The position numbers and the translations under genes were made by a program. The notes below the pieces were generated by a model. That model was given only the letters and a program-made list of their open reading frames with translations, ran no database searches and was not told the DNA's origin. This document shows positions 1 to 10,866 of a DNA stretch of 64,000 nt, piece by piece. Position 1 is the first letter of the stretch. Every line of letters starts with the position of its first letter. Where the stretch lies: the NCBI GenBank assembly GCA_018417955.1, contig JACTVC010000002.1, positions 1,054,001 to 1,118,000 on the forward strand. The letters run 5' to 3'. This stretch comes from Laccaria trichodermophora (lineage: Eukaryota; Basidiomycota; Agaricomycetes; Agaricales; Hydnangiaceae).

Positions 1-850
1 AAAAATCGGGAATGTTTCATAGTGCACGACAGCATCCAACAAAAACGTCTATTGAAACAGTAAGCAGGGAGGTAGTATAGAGGACAGAGTCTGACCTAAG
101 ACTTGTTGGGTCCAGCCTGAGGCCTGAGCTGAGCCTTGAGGAGCGGCAGCGGTGGGAAAGCAACTTAGGGCGCTCATCGACTAAATGGGATTGTCCCATG
201 AACGTTGATCGCCATCACTCAATAATTGTTGTCCGGAGTTGGGCTTGAAACTTGAAAGGATGCATATCGTCGGGAGGATTGCAGTGGATGAGATGGTGAA
301 AGAAGGAAGGAATCGTCGTGCGTGTCACTTGGTTACGTTTGCCTCGCCAAGACTGCCCGACTTCCGATCGAAACTTTTGGCGGGGAAAAGGAGTATTTCA
401 CGAATATCTCATGCATTTCTGCAACTATTCAAATGAAACTTGGCAGGCATGTTCATGTAGTGTATCTTCACACATCCTATATAACAATTGGAAGTGGTCT
501 TTCTCACGGGTCTAGAAGAGACATTCTGATTGGCTGCTGAATTGTGACGTCATGGGAAACCACTTGCAGGCAATGCCTGTCAATGCGGCGCCTTTTGCGC
601 ACCTTGCTCTTCCTCTTCCACCACACTGTGCATCCTCTCCACTCTCTTTTCTTTCACTACGAGCCCCCCCTTTCCCCAACCTGGACAGTATACCTTCACA
701 GAGATAGGATTTATATGTTTTTCTAATCAAATTTACTGCACACTTTCTCTTTCAAATGTGTGAACCATTGTGTGTGATCCAGCAAGAGAGTGTCTTCCTG
801 TGTTGTCCTATCTTCATGTATTCAATTCAGTTGTTGTTTGACAAAAATGC
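1..850. other. Unassigned sequence left of the Helitron remnant
   Basis: No gene is supported here. Bases 1-700 have ordinary CpG content (several CpGs per 100 bases). From about 720 onward CpG nearly disappears, and recognisable Helitron helicase sequence begins near 868. The Helitron 5' end cannot be placed. Confidence 0.4.
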
Positions 851-867
851 CACATGATATCCTTCTG

Positions 868-1600
868 TTTTGAGCTGGTTTACTCTCTGGAATGTTCAGC
901 CTTTATTGATTTCACCCCTCCAGACCCCCCTGAATACTTTCTCAATTGCATGATTCTTGCACCTCAAAACATTGATGTGGGTGAAATGAACCAAGAAATT
1001 TTGGATTGCATGGCAGGTGATAGCCATCAGTACATCAGTGCAGATTAAATTATCTGTGAGCCAGGAGCGGATCCAAGAGATGATGAACCAATCCCAATTG
1101 AATTTCTTTGCTCCATGAACTCTTCCAGTCTTCCACCAGGCGGATTGAATCTCAAGGTTGGGTGCCCTGTCATCTTACTTTGCAATCTTTCTCTGGGTCA
1201 GGGTTTGTGCAATGGGACATGGATGGTCATCACACAGATGGGCAATTGAGTTCTGGAAGTACAACTGCTTGGAGGTGAAATGGGGGCAATTGGCAATCAT
1301 TCCTTGAGTTTCACTCATTCCAACAAGCTCATCTGAAGTTTCATTCAATTTTCAATGTCACTATTCCCAGTTCACTTAGCTTTCACATTGTCCATAAACA
1401 AATCTCAAGGCCAATCTGTTCAACATGTTGGACTCTATATTTGCTTTCCAGTTTTTGCACATGCTATATGTAGCTCTTTCACATGCAACATCTCCCATAA
1501 CATTAAAATTCTTCTTGCAGATGATGCTACAGAATGCCTTACCACACTGTATAGTCTGAATGGACTGGATTTTGGTCCCCAAGTGTGGGAACTAAGTCTG
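868..1600 (+). pseudogene. Decayed Helitron (Pif1-type) helicase, C-terminal part
   Basis: Conceptual translation across frames and stops gives the end of a Helitron replicase-helicase. In order: an ILAPQN..VGEMNQEILD block near 945-1005, then a GLNLKVGCPVILLCNL block near 1144-1190, then LCNGTWMVITQM near 1208-1245, and finally HLAFTLSINKSQGQSVQHVG near 1373-1434, which is the last helicase motif of the family. In-frame stops follow the ISAD and QMGN segments, so it is not a working gene. Motif order and spacing are normal, so decay is mainly by point change. CpG is very rare in this stretch, which fits C-to-T decay. Strand and 3' side agree with the Helitron terminus about 200 bp downstream. 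Confidence 0.82.
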
Positions 1601-1778
1601 CCTACAGTAATGTACATAAAAATACTCAGAAAATAGGAAGAGGGTGTGTGGGTGACGAGCAATGAGAGAATAGCTCAACTATCAGGATAGATTGTAATGA
1701 CAACCCTAGAGAAGAAAAGAAATTCGCACCTAGCTGAGGGAGTGAACTGAACCAATCATGAGTATTATCAAGAAAGGT

Positions 1779-1806
1779 CCCGTGCAAATGCACGGGTATC
1801 AGCTAG
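1779..1806 (+). mobile_element. Helitron 3' terminus: hairpin plus CTAG end
   Basis: CCCGTGC-AAAT-GCACGGG (1779-1796) is a perfect 7-bp stem with a 4-nt loop. Six bases later comes CTAG (1803-1806), followed by T. A short GC-rich hairpin a few bases before a terminal CTRR, followed by T, is the classic Helitron 3' end. It lies just downstream of the decayed helicase in the same orientation. Confidence 0.85.
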
Positions 1807-2021
1807 TATAACTAAAAAAAAAGCGCCGTGTCTTATGTATTACTCGTTAAATTCACCCTGCAACTTTTGTGGCATTTTCAAGAATCTTCTGAAACGGCAT
1901 GTTCAAGCAGTTTTATCTGAGTCATTCAGACACCTTGGATGTCTTAGTACATGGTTTATTAGTTGTCTCCTCCTGTAGCATTCTTTTTCAAAAACGGGAT
2001 AAAGGTCGCGTCATGTCGCGT

Positions 2022-3103
2022 TGATGAGCGCGCGCTTATCCTAGGCACGTGAACCCGAATTTCCGAACGAATTTCCGAATGTTCTACCAACTTTGCGAAT
2101 CTTACTCCACACGCGTCCCCTCCTGCCTATATTCGATTCAATAACATGTTCAGACGTCTTCACCAACTTTAGGATGTTCCATTCGCGCGTTTCCACACAC
2201 ACCCCGAATATTCTATCATGTGTACACGCTTTAAATCCGAACTTCCGAATATTCAACAGCTTTGCGAGGATTTCGACAACATCTCCACACACATGTTCAC
2301 AAGACATTCGCAGACTCATCAACAATTACCCTTTCGCTTTCTCGCCACTTCAGATGTATCTTCACACATGCCCGAATAGTTGTATTGCGAAAGAATGCGC
2401 ACAGGCACATACTCCGGCATTCATCCATTCCCATCAATCCGGTCTTATTGTTTGCACATTTGGAGTTTAGCTTTAACCTAGGATCAATCGCCATGCACAG
2501 CCAGTCTTTGCCTCCATTTTCCGAATATATTGGTGCCTTTCCACCCCTTACTTATTCTTCTTTTATTTTATATTCATTTTTTTTACTTCTTTTGCATTTC
2601 TCTGATTTTGCTCTTACTATCTTCATGTTTCATGTTTCGGAACTTCTTATCTTTGTTTCTATCTTTCACATTTCCTTTTTTTGAATATTTTCGAATATTT
2701 GTACATTCATGTATTTGTAGTATCATAGTACTTCGAAATAACAAGTTGTACTTCACCCCTCGATTCGCATCTCGTTCCAGCTGATAATCGCTTCAGCACT
2801 TCGTTATACTCTTTGCCATCGTCCTGCACACCGTGTGCACTTGTCAACCTTCGCATTATTCGTTTTCCAATTATTCCCTCTGCTCACATTGTCCCTAACA
2901 TCCTCATACTCCCCACACACCTTCGGACGCACTCCCACACATTAGGAGTTGTGTCCTCATCACCTTTCCTGTTTTGAGAAGCCCAGAGAACTCCGTCTCG
3001 TGTCTTTCAGAGCCACTCAAAGCAACGCTAACCATTTCCGAAGGTTTTGTATCTGGTGTGTTTTGGATTTTCCATACACATCTACTGCGTTGCAGGCATA
3101 TCA
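2022..3103 (+). repeat. 5' LTR of the Ty3 dimer (1,082 bp)
   Basis: It starts TGATGAG and ends ATATCA, giving TG...CA termini. The limits come from comparing three copies. T-rich stretches lie in the middle (about 2550-2700). The sequence is rich in CGAA/TTCG words. Confidence 0.9.
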
Positions 3104-3125
3104 TATTGGAGCCCACCGCGAGGGG
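3104..3125 (+). promoter_or_regulatory. Candidate primer binding site
   Basis: Three bases after the 5' LTR, a TGG-starting stretch (TGGAGCCCACCGCGAGG, from 3107) sits where a minus-strand primer site is expected. I could not match it to a particular tRNA 3' end, so the primer is unidentified. The same sequence is at 11949-11970. Confidence 0.45.
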
Positions 3126-3385
3126 TTCTTTTAATTGTGCCTTCTCAAACCCACCGAACAAATCTCGATACCCTTAGGGACGAATTGATCCGTTCCTTCC
3201 AGAATCCCGATAACCTCGACGACACTTCCCCATTCTTCGAATCAGTCCCCGAATCATCTGCACGTCATAATTTCCTACCATCTCCTATCACACCACTCTT
3301 CGAATTATCAGATCTACCTTCACCTCTGTCACCTATACAACCTTCGTTACCACAATCTACCCCTTTAACACCGCAGCATTTAGCC

Positions 3386-5658
3386 ATGTCCGAACACGGA
3401 GATACTTCTCCTTCTGTCAAACCCTTGATGCCCCTTAAAGGAGATCGTGGTGCTCCTACATTTAATCCTGATCGTCCCTCCGAACTTTCGCGTTTCTTTC
3501 GGCAGTTAGAAGCCTTATTCCTTCGCAGTGGTATCACAAGGGACGAGGAAAAGAAGGATTATATGTTGACGCTTCACTTGCCGACCTCTGGGAAGGCATC
3601 CCATCATTCAAATCAGCCACAGCCACTTATGACACATTCAAAGCAGCGGTTCTCGAATGTTACATGGACAATGATCGCAAGTACAATGTTTCGGATCTCG
3701 ACATGCTTATTGGCGAACGTCAGCGCTTAGGCATCCGTTCCCTTAACGGATTATCCGAATATCACCTTCGCTTCCAAGCCGTCACTTCGTATCTCCTTGA
3801 GAAGAAACTCATTGGAGAAGTTGAGCAGTTCAACGCATTCGTCCGAAGCTTCTCCCCTGCCTTTTGGAACGATATTTCACGTCGCCTTCAAGTCAAACAC
3901 CCAGACCATTACCCCGATTTACCCTACAAGATTTCTGAAGTTTATGATGCAGCCCGCTTCGTCCTCCATGGTTTACCAACTGGTTCAAGTGCGATCCCCA
4001 TTCCACCTTTCCCCTCCCAGCAACCTTCGCCTTCATCTGCTTCCTATACACCCACTCCTTCACAACCTGTTGATTCGACTCCTACTATTAAAGCTGAACA
4101 ATTAGGGTCAATCCTTACCGAATTCACCAAGTCAATTGTCGAAGCTATCAAACAAGCGAATGCTTCGGATAATCGCTCCTCTTCTTCTGCTAACTTTCGG
4201 AGATCCACGTTGTGTAACATGTGTGGAAAGGAACATTTCATTCGGGATTGTGAAGTCGTCTCCGAATATATTCGCGCTGGAAAGTGCAGGCGCAACACTG
4301 ACGGCAAGGTTGTTTTACCATCTGGTGCATTCATTCCGAAAGATATTCCAGGCACCCTCCTTCGTGACCGCTTTGATGAGTGGCATCGTCGAAATCCGAA
4401 TCAGCTTGCAGCTGGCACTTTATTCCACTCTGTCGTTTCCTCGGACCAGTCTCCCAGCTCTCCTACAACTTCTCAGCCGCTCTATCAACTTTCTACCTCT
4501 GATCGCATCGCATCACTTGAAGCAGAATTATTCAACCTTCGTGCTCGAAAGCCTGGATTCACTCCTGTCATTAGGACGCGTGCACAGAAGGCCCGAAATG
4601 CGAATGTCGACCCTGACGATGATCCGGCTCCTGTTCAGCCACCTGCTATCTCCGAATCTGATCAACCACGCGCCACATCCGAACCACCGACATCTACCCC
4701 TGCTATCCCATTCGAGCCAAAGGGACCTGAGCACCCCTTTCGCAATGCGCAAGATGCAACATATATTCCCCCTCAAGACCGTAACGTTGCTGCACTTCCG
4801 AAGCCCACTGCTCCGAAGAAACCGGAGCCTGCGTATCGCACCTTACCTCCGATTCATGAACAAGCTATCGCTACTGATGTTTACAATCGTTCTCTCAATG
4901 CGCCTGTCACCCTCACCCAACGTGAGCTTCTTTCGATCTCTCCTGAAGTTCGAGCACAACTTAGGGATGCAATAACCACTCGTCGTATTCCAAATAAGGA
5001 TCCTACTCAGCAAAACCTCTCCGATGAATTCGCCCCTGACTTCGAAGCTGGGTTCACTCCTCAATTATCTAATTCGGCTATCCCTCCACGATCTCATCAA
5101 CAGCCTCCTCCTGGTGCTACCATAATCCCCGATCAATTCGAAACTTATATTCGTTCTCTTCGGCATGGTGAAACTCCAGACCCTAACCAACTAGTTGTTG
5201 CAAAGGAATCTTCGGCACTTCGGGCAATTCAGCCATTGGTGGACAATACCCTGCGCATTGAATCAATCTTAGACCCTGGCTGTCAAATTATCGCTATGTC
5301 CGAAGAAGTCTGTCACGAACTTTCACTCAGCTATGATCCTAGCATTCGGTTAAACATGCAATCTGCTAATGGTACCGTCGACCAATCCCTCGGTCTAGCG
5401 CGCAACGTCCCTTTCTTTATCGGCGATCTCACTCTGTACATGCAAGTTCATGTCATTCGGAGCCCTGCATACAACATTCTACTTGGTCGTCCATTTGACG
5501 TTCTCACCGAAAGCGTTGTCCGAAGCTTTGCGAATGAAGGCCAAACCATCACCATACATGATCCGAATTCAGGAAGAGTCGCTACCATTCCTACTATGCC
5601 TCGTGGCCCTCCTCGTGTTACCTGTCGACATCATTCCAATCAGGTTTTTCACAGGTAG
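3386..5658 (+). CDS. Gag-protease polyprotein, unit 1 (one frameshift near 3540-3560)
   Basis: Gag-like N-terminus from ATG 3386 ([12 protein letters not shown]...). It continues to a segment ending RDEEKK, then must shift frame near 3540-3560 to join the long frame running to 5658. The downstream frame contains the gag core ([16 protein letters not shown]), a CCHC zinc knuckle C-x2-C-x3-H-x4-C at 4213-4251, a Pro/Ser-rich linker, and an aspartic protease at the C-terminus with active site ILDPGCQI near 5272 and the [12 protein letters not shown] motif. The protease is therefore fused to Gag rather than Pol. Upstream of 3386 the same frame is open back into the LTR, so an earlier start is possible. 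Pol lies in the -1 frame and its open frame overlaps the end of this one. Both units carry the same frameshift, so it predates their duplication or reflects a shared assembly error. Confidence 0.85.
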
Positions 5659-5774
5659 AGGAACTAGACAATATCACGTTTAGGGAGCAACTATGTTCCT
5701 CTAGCCCCGAAGCTTTTTGTTTCTCTTCTAGCTCTAGGTGTAATTCAATCTCTGGTTCTTCTTATCTTGGTTTC

Positions 5775-8700
5775 TTGTACAAACCCGAACGTTCTACAGC
5801 CTCAAGACAATCTTGCTTCGCATTCGCTCCTTCGACTTTGGCAACCTCTGAATCTTCCAATTCTTCACTATCATTTGTGTCTCTTTCTTCGAATAATTTA
5901 TCAGCCTTCGCAACGAAGAAATACAAGCCAGTTGCTAAGAAGATTCGTCCAGTGTATACCGACGTCCCACAGAAGTTTCGCATTATTCGCGACATTAAAG
6001 GCGATCCTCTTGCTACTCTACCCATTCTTCCGCCACACCCTCCTCCGTTTGCACCTTATGGCCGCTACACCTCCGAACGACATGACATTATTGACAAGTG
6101 TCATCCTATTGGTTTCCTCTTACCTGAAGAACGCAATCTTATGCACCATTTCATGACTCTTCACCAGGACGCATTTGCATGGAATGACTCCGAACGAGGC
6201 CATTTTCGCGAAGACTTCTTTCCTCCAGTCGAAATTCCCACTATAGCGCATGAACCCTGGGTACTCCGAAACATTCCCATCCCTCCAGGCCTCTATAAAG
6301 AAGTTTGTAGACTGATTCAGAACAAGATTGACGCTGGTGTCTTCGAACCTTCAAATTCATCATACCGCTCTCGTTGGTTTACTGTCACTAAGAAAGATGG
6401 GAAATCTCTTCGCATCGTCCAGTCCCTTGAACCTCTCAATGCTGTCACCATCGCACATTCAGGTGTTCCCCCCTTCTCCGAACAACTTGCTGAACAATTC
6501 GCTGGACGTGCCTGCGGAGGAATGCTCGATTTGTATGTTGGATATGACGAACGTGCTTTAGCCGAATCTTCGCGTGACCTTACCACATTTCAAACACCAT
6601 TCGGAGCTCAGCGCCTTACAAAACTCCCTATGGGCTGGTGTAATTCGGTCCCTATATTCCATGACGACGTTACTGAGATACTTCGCCCTGAAATTCCTGA
6701 CGTCACAGTTCCCTACATCGACGATGTCCCTGCGAAAGGTCCAGCCACACGTTATATCCTTCCTAATGGTGAATGCGAACGTATCCCCGAGAATTCCGGA
6801 ATTCGTCGCTTCGTCTGGGAACATTTTCAGAATCTTAATCGCATTGTTCAGCGCATGAAATATTGCGGTGGCACCTTCTCTGGCTATAAAACTATACTTT
6901 GTGCTCCGGAAATTACTGTTTTAGGTCATCGATGCACATATGAAGGCCGCCTCCCAGATACCGAACGAGTCGCGAAGATTATCAACTGGGGTCCTTGCGA
7001 AAATCTCTCTGATGTTCGCGCTTTTCTTGGAACCATAGGAGTTTGTCGTCTCTTTATCAAGAACTTTGCTCACCGCGCCCACCATCTCGTCAAGCTCACT
7101 CGAAAGGATCAAACCTTCATATTCGGACCCGAACAAATCGCTGCACAAGAAGATCTGAAGGCTGCACTTGTATCGTCCCCAGCCCTTCGCGCTATCAATT
7201 ATGATTCGCCTCAACCAGTTATTCTTTCGGTTGACACTTCATATATTGCCATAGGTCATATCCTCAGCCAATGCGATGAGAAGAATCCACGTCTTCGCTA
7301 TATCTCTCGATTCGGGTCTATTACACTCAATGATCGTGAAACAGGATTTTCACAAGCAAAGCTCGAAATCTATGGACTATATCGTTCGATTCGCGCACTC
7401 AAGTTACACCTCATTGGCCTTCGAAATCTAATTGTTGAAGTTGATGCGAAATACATCAAGGGAATGCTTGCTCATCCTGACCTCGTTCCTTCGGCTAGTA
7501 TCAATCGTTGGATTATCTCCATTCTCACCTTTCATTTCGAACTCGTTCATGTTCCTGGTGCCTTCCATGGTCCTGATGGTCTTTCGCGTCGACGTGCACA
7601 GCCAGGAGACAGACCCGAACTTGAGGACGACTTCGATGACTGGATTGATCGTCTGCATGGCTTTATGCACATGATAGCACCTTACTTCCTTCGCCAAGTC
7701 AATCTCCCACCAATCGCCATTTATGTTGCTGAAGCTAATGAAGCTACATTCGATTCAGATCCTACAGCAGACTCAGTTCCGAACGTTCCTCAGGTTGCTA
7801 ACTCCGAAGATTCTGGAACTCCATATTCCATTGTTCCCCGCTCCCCTCTTGCGCAGAAAGCCGATGATCGTCTTCTTCTTGTTCGGAAATGGCATGAAAC
7901 ACTTCAACGACCGCCTGATATGTCTGACTCCGAATATACGACATTCATTCGCTATTGTACTGAATTCTTCATCCACTCCGAACGTTTATGGCGAAAGAAC
8001 CCTCAAGGCGAACACAAACTTGTTGTACCAACTACCCGACGCCTTTTCATTATTTCCTCAGCACATGATGATGTCGGACATCACGGCTTCTTCGCAACAA
8101 ATGCCCTTATTTCCGAACGTTATTGGTGGCCATTCATGAGCTCAGATATTGCATGGTATGTTCGCACATGCCATCTTTGCCAAGTCCGTCGAACCCAGAA
8201 TGTGTTAATCCCTCCGACTGTTGCTATCCCTGCTCCTCTATTTGCGAAGATTTATTGCGACACAATGCACCTTCCAGCATCTGGTGGATTCAAATATATT
8301 GTTCAAGGTCGTTGCTCACTCATCCATTTCCCTGAATTTGAAATGCTTCGCAGAGAGACTGGCCGCATTATCGCTGAGTGGCTTCTTCGCTGTTTCATAT
8401 ACAGATGGGGCATGATTCTCGAGATTGTTACTGACAATGGTACCCCCTTCGTTAAAGCTTGCGAATACCTTGCGAAACGATATCACATCAAGCACATTCG
8501 CATTTCTGGATACAATTCACGTGCAAATGGACTCATCGAACGACCACACTTTGACGTTCGGCAAGCGCTTTTCAAGGCTACTGATGGAGATCAATCCAAG
8601 TGGTCTTCTGCCGCTTATTCTATCTTTTGGGCAGATCGCGTTACAGTTCGGCGAAGAATGGGCTGTTCACCATATTTTGCAGCTACAGGGACTCACCCCC

Positions 8701-9248
8701 TACTTCCTTTCGATATTGCAGAATCTAACTATCTCCTACCTCCTCCAGAATCAGTTCTTTCGACAACCGATCTTGTTGCGCGTCGAGCTATTGCACTTCA
8801 AAAGCGATTCACCCATTTGTCTCAACTCCATTCAAAGGTTTACGAAGCCCGAATCAAAGCTGCTGTTCGTTTCGAAGAAGAACATATACACACCATCAAG
8901 GACTACAACTTTTCGCTTGGTGATCTTGTACTCATTCGCCATACTGCCATCGAGAAATCCCTTAATCGCAAGATGCGCCCTCGTTACCTCGGCCCCCTCA
9001 TCGTCATTTCAAGAAATAAAGGAGGTGCCTACATCCTTGCTGAACTCGACGGCACTCTCTTCGATCGACCTACTGCTGCATTTCGCGTTATTCCATATTT
9101 TGCGCGGACAAAGATCGATTTACCACCTCTCGAAGAATTACTCGATGTTTCGAAGGAACGCCTTCAAGAGCTTCGCAATTCGACTGTGTCAGACCCCGAA
9201 GGAGAACTTGATGACGCAGTAAATGACAATAACAACATTGAAGATTAG
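5775..9248 (+). CDS. Pol polyprotein (RT-RNase H-integrase), unit 1
   Basis: Open frame of 1,157 residues from the first ATG; the frame is open further upstream, past the Gag stop, so it is probably made by -1 frameshifting from Gag. Reverse transcriptase: YIDD at residues 314-317, preceded by [12 protein letters not shown]. RNase H: SVDTS with Asp487, then a KLEIYG glutamate and VDAKYI aspartate. Integrase: HHCC finger with His764...Cys799-x2-Cys802, then Asp829, Asp887 (TDNG) and Glu922 (ERPH), with 34 residues between the last two. The C-terminus has a GPY/F-like module ([17 protein letters not shown]) and no chromodomain. Order RT-RH-IN defines Ty3 type. No internal stop is present, so it may be active. 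Confidence 0.95.
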   Translation: MYKPERSTASRQSCFAFAPSTLATSESSNSSLSFVSLSSNNLSAFATKKYKPVAKKIRPVYTDVPQKFRIIRDIKGDPLATLPILPPHPPPFAPYGRYTSERHDIIDKCHPIGFLLPEERNLMHHFMTLHQDAFAWNDSERGHFREDFFPPVEIPTIAHEPWVLRNIPIPPGLYKEVCRLIQNKIDAGVFEPSNSSYRSRWFTVTKKDGKSLRIVQSLEPLNAVTIAHSGVPPFSEQLAEQFAGRACGGMLDLYVGYDERALAESSRDLTTFQTPFGAQRLTKLPMGWCNSVPIFHDDVTEILRPEIPDVTVPYIDDVPAKGPATRYILPNGECERIPENSGIRRFVWEHFQNLNRIVQRMKYCGGTFSGYKTILCAPEITVLGHRCTYEGRLPDTERVAKIINWGPCENLSDVRAFLGTIGVCRLFIKNFAHRAHHLVKLTRKDQTFIFGPEQIAAQEDLKAALVSSPALRAINYDSPQPVILSVDTSYIAIGHILSQCDEKNPRLRYISRFGSITLNDRETGFSQAKLEIYGLYRSIRALKLHLIGLRNLIVEVDAKYIKGMLAHPDLVPSASINRWIISILTFHFELVHVPGAFHGPDGLSRRRAQPGDRPELEDDFDDWIDRLHGFMHMIAPYFLRQVNLPPIAIYVAEANEATFDSDPTADSVPNVPQVANSEDSGTPYSIVPRSPLAQKADDRLLLVRKWHETLQRPPDMSDSEYTTFIRYCTEFFIHSERLWRKNPQGEHKLVVPTTRRLFIISSAHDDVGHHGFFATNALISERYWWPFMSSDIAWYVRTCHLCQVRRTQNVLIPPTVAIPAPLFAKIYCDTMHLPASGGFKYIVQGRCSLIHFPEFEMLRRETGRIIAEWLLRCFIYRWGMILEIVTDNGTPFVKACEYLAKRYHIKHIRISGYNSRANGLIERPHFDVRQALFKATDGDQSKWSSAAYSIFWADRVTVRRRMGCSPYFAATGTHPLLPFDIAESNYLLPPPESVLSTTDLVARRAIALQKRFTHLSQLHSKVYEARIKAAVRFEEEHIHTIKDYNFSLGDLVLIRHTAIEKSLNRKMRPRYLGPLIVISRNKGGAYILAELDGTLFDRPTAAFRVIPYFARTKIDLPPLEELLDVSKERLQELRNSTVSDPEGELDDAVNDNNNIED

Positions 9249-9576
9249 CGCAAGTCACGATTTTAGTAGGGAGGAAAGACAATTCCCAACCTGTTTTATT
9301 ATTCGCTGAGTTTTTTTTATGTTTAATTATTTTCGCCTTATTTTCGTTCTCATTTATTCTCCTTCATTTCGAATTTTTCTTCATTACTTTAACGTTTTAA
9401 ACATTTTCTTTTTAAGTCGCATGGCATATGCTTATGCGCAATCTTTCGGGGTTACAGCTATGAAGGTATCTGAGCTGTCACCTTGAATCGAGATGGAATT
9501 CACAAAATGTCCAAAATACAAGTACAGCTACGAAGCATTCGTGGCGAGAAAGCGAATCCGAATGTCCTACCTTTCC
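9249..9576. other. Pol-antisense gene spacer with a first polypurine tract
   Basis: The purine-rich TAGTAGGGAGGAAAG (9264-9278) lies 15 bp after the pol stop and nearly repeats the tract abutting the next LTR (10854-10866). Behind it is a T-rich stretch of about 120 bp (9300-9415). The identical region is at 18094-18421. Confidence 0.7.
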
Positions 9577-10745
9577 CTAAATGCCCGCACCACCGTTACC
9601 CTCTGCCAATCCGAGATCTTTAACTGCCTCCTTCAAGGACTTCAGCCCTCTAACAACACCTTCAGCATTCGCCAATACACCATCCAATACTGTGAAGAAA
9701 TTCGAAACGGGATCGGCATCATTATCGAAAGAGCCGGAATCGACGGAATCCATGGCCGAATCCTTGTCACCAATCGCTGAGGAACTGGGGATCGAAGGGA
9801 TAGAAAAGGGCGTCGCATGCGAATCATCCTCTGAGATAAAACTTGCAGCAGAACTGGTCCGACTCTTCTTCGGCTTCCGCTTCATCCCTTGATCACCCAC
9901 CTTCGCCACCGCCTTCCGTTTAACTCCAACCTTCGCAACACCTAGGACTTCCTCTTCTACACCAGGCTCTTTCTTCACCTTAATCTCCTTCGCCTTCTTT
10001 GATCCCTTTCCTAGTATGCATGATTGTTTGTCGTGTCTGCACATTTCACATGCGCCGTGGATACCGATTACTGAAAAACATTCGCGCTTGACTCGAGAAG
10101 CTGCGGAGCACCAGGCGCACTATCGAACTTTAGCATAACGATTTGGGTGATAAGTATTCGGACACACCTTCGGATCATTCATGACATGCTTCTCCCCATC
10201 GTATATAGGCCTCGTATTCGATTTGCCAGTACCCTCGTCCTCCATCGCTGCTTCCTTTGCCTGCACCGCCGATTTACGAATGGGTCTGGCCTTACTCGCT
10301 TGCTTGCCTTTAGGAGTCATTTTTGCGGTCGAATTGTTACCGTTAGGAGTGACGTCCTCCATGGTTAAATCGGATAGGAAATCGAACGAAATCGGAGGGA
10401 TGACTGTAACACCTTCATCGAAAAATTTCAGCGCGTTTCCAATCCCTGCTAAGTTCGGCTTAGGAATCCAACCCAGCGCTTCGAGTTTCGACAACCACAT
10501 AGGCCGAAGGTCTTCAGTCCAATACAATTCATCGCTCGTGGCCGCGCGAATGTCCCTGATCAATGGAGACTACACCAACGTGAATAAGCAAATATTTGAG
10601 GAATTATACTGTTTACCAGCTTGTTCGTAAATTCCTGCATTAACTCCTGCATCTCCTTTGCCCCAACGGACTTTGGAAGCGAATCGATGAACGAATCGAA
10701 GGTTTCAACAGCGGAACGGAACTGCTCGAGACGTGTAGCGGACAT
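9577..10745 (-). CDS. Antisense zinc-cluster-like gene in Ty3 unit 1 (3 exons, 357 aa)
   Basis: Runs opposite to gag-pol, between pol and the 3' LTR. Exons: 10617-10745, 10168-10569 and 9577-10119, all joined in phase 0. Intron 1 is 47 nt (GTAAAC...GTGTAG). Intron 2 is 48 nt (GTGTGT...TGCTAAAG...ATAG); its 3' end is an in-frame TAG that would otherwise stop the protein. The spliced product starts MSATRLEQFRSAVETF. It has a Cys motif at the exon 2/3 junction (C-x2-C-x9-C-x9-C-x2-C-x6-C) resembling a fungal Zn2Cys6 cluster with one longer loop, then a Lys-rich stretch (KKAKEIKVKKEPG) and an acidic/hydrophobic C-terminus that may form a helix. The Cys pattern and basic tail suggest nucleic-acid binding; the function is unknown. 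I know of no standard Ty3 gene at this place. Confidence 0.75.
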
Positions 10746-10853
10746 GGTAGTTGAAGGAAGGAGATAACGATCGATTGACGCGTGGCACCGCCCATGAGAT
10801 CATTCGGACATCAAAATCGGATTTATCGGATGACTGCGGACAGTCATATTTTT

Positions 10854-10866
10854 AGTAGGGAGGAGA
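10854..10866 (+). promoter_or_regulatory. Polypurine tract abutting the middle LTR
   Basis: AGTAGGGAGGAGA directly precedes the LTR start TGATGAG, the position needed for plus-strand priming. The equivalent tract of unit 2 is at 19699-19711. Confidence 0.85.

Noticed and set aside
2093..2684. Open frames on both strands inside the LTR (also at 10938-11529 and 19783-20374)
   Set aside because: They lie in U3/U5-like LTR sequence, overlap each other on both strands, have no domain, and repeat only because the LTR repeats.
4136..4975. 279-codon open frame inside gag
   Set aside because: Shadow of the gag frame; low-complexity Leu/Ser-rich translation with no family resemblance.
8425..9222. 265-codon open frame inside pol
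   Set aside because: Shadow of the integrase frame; the real frame holds all catalytic residues.
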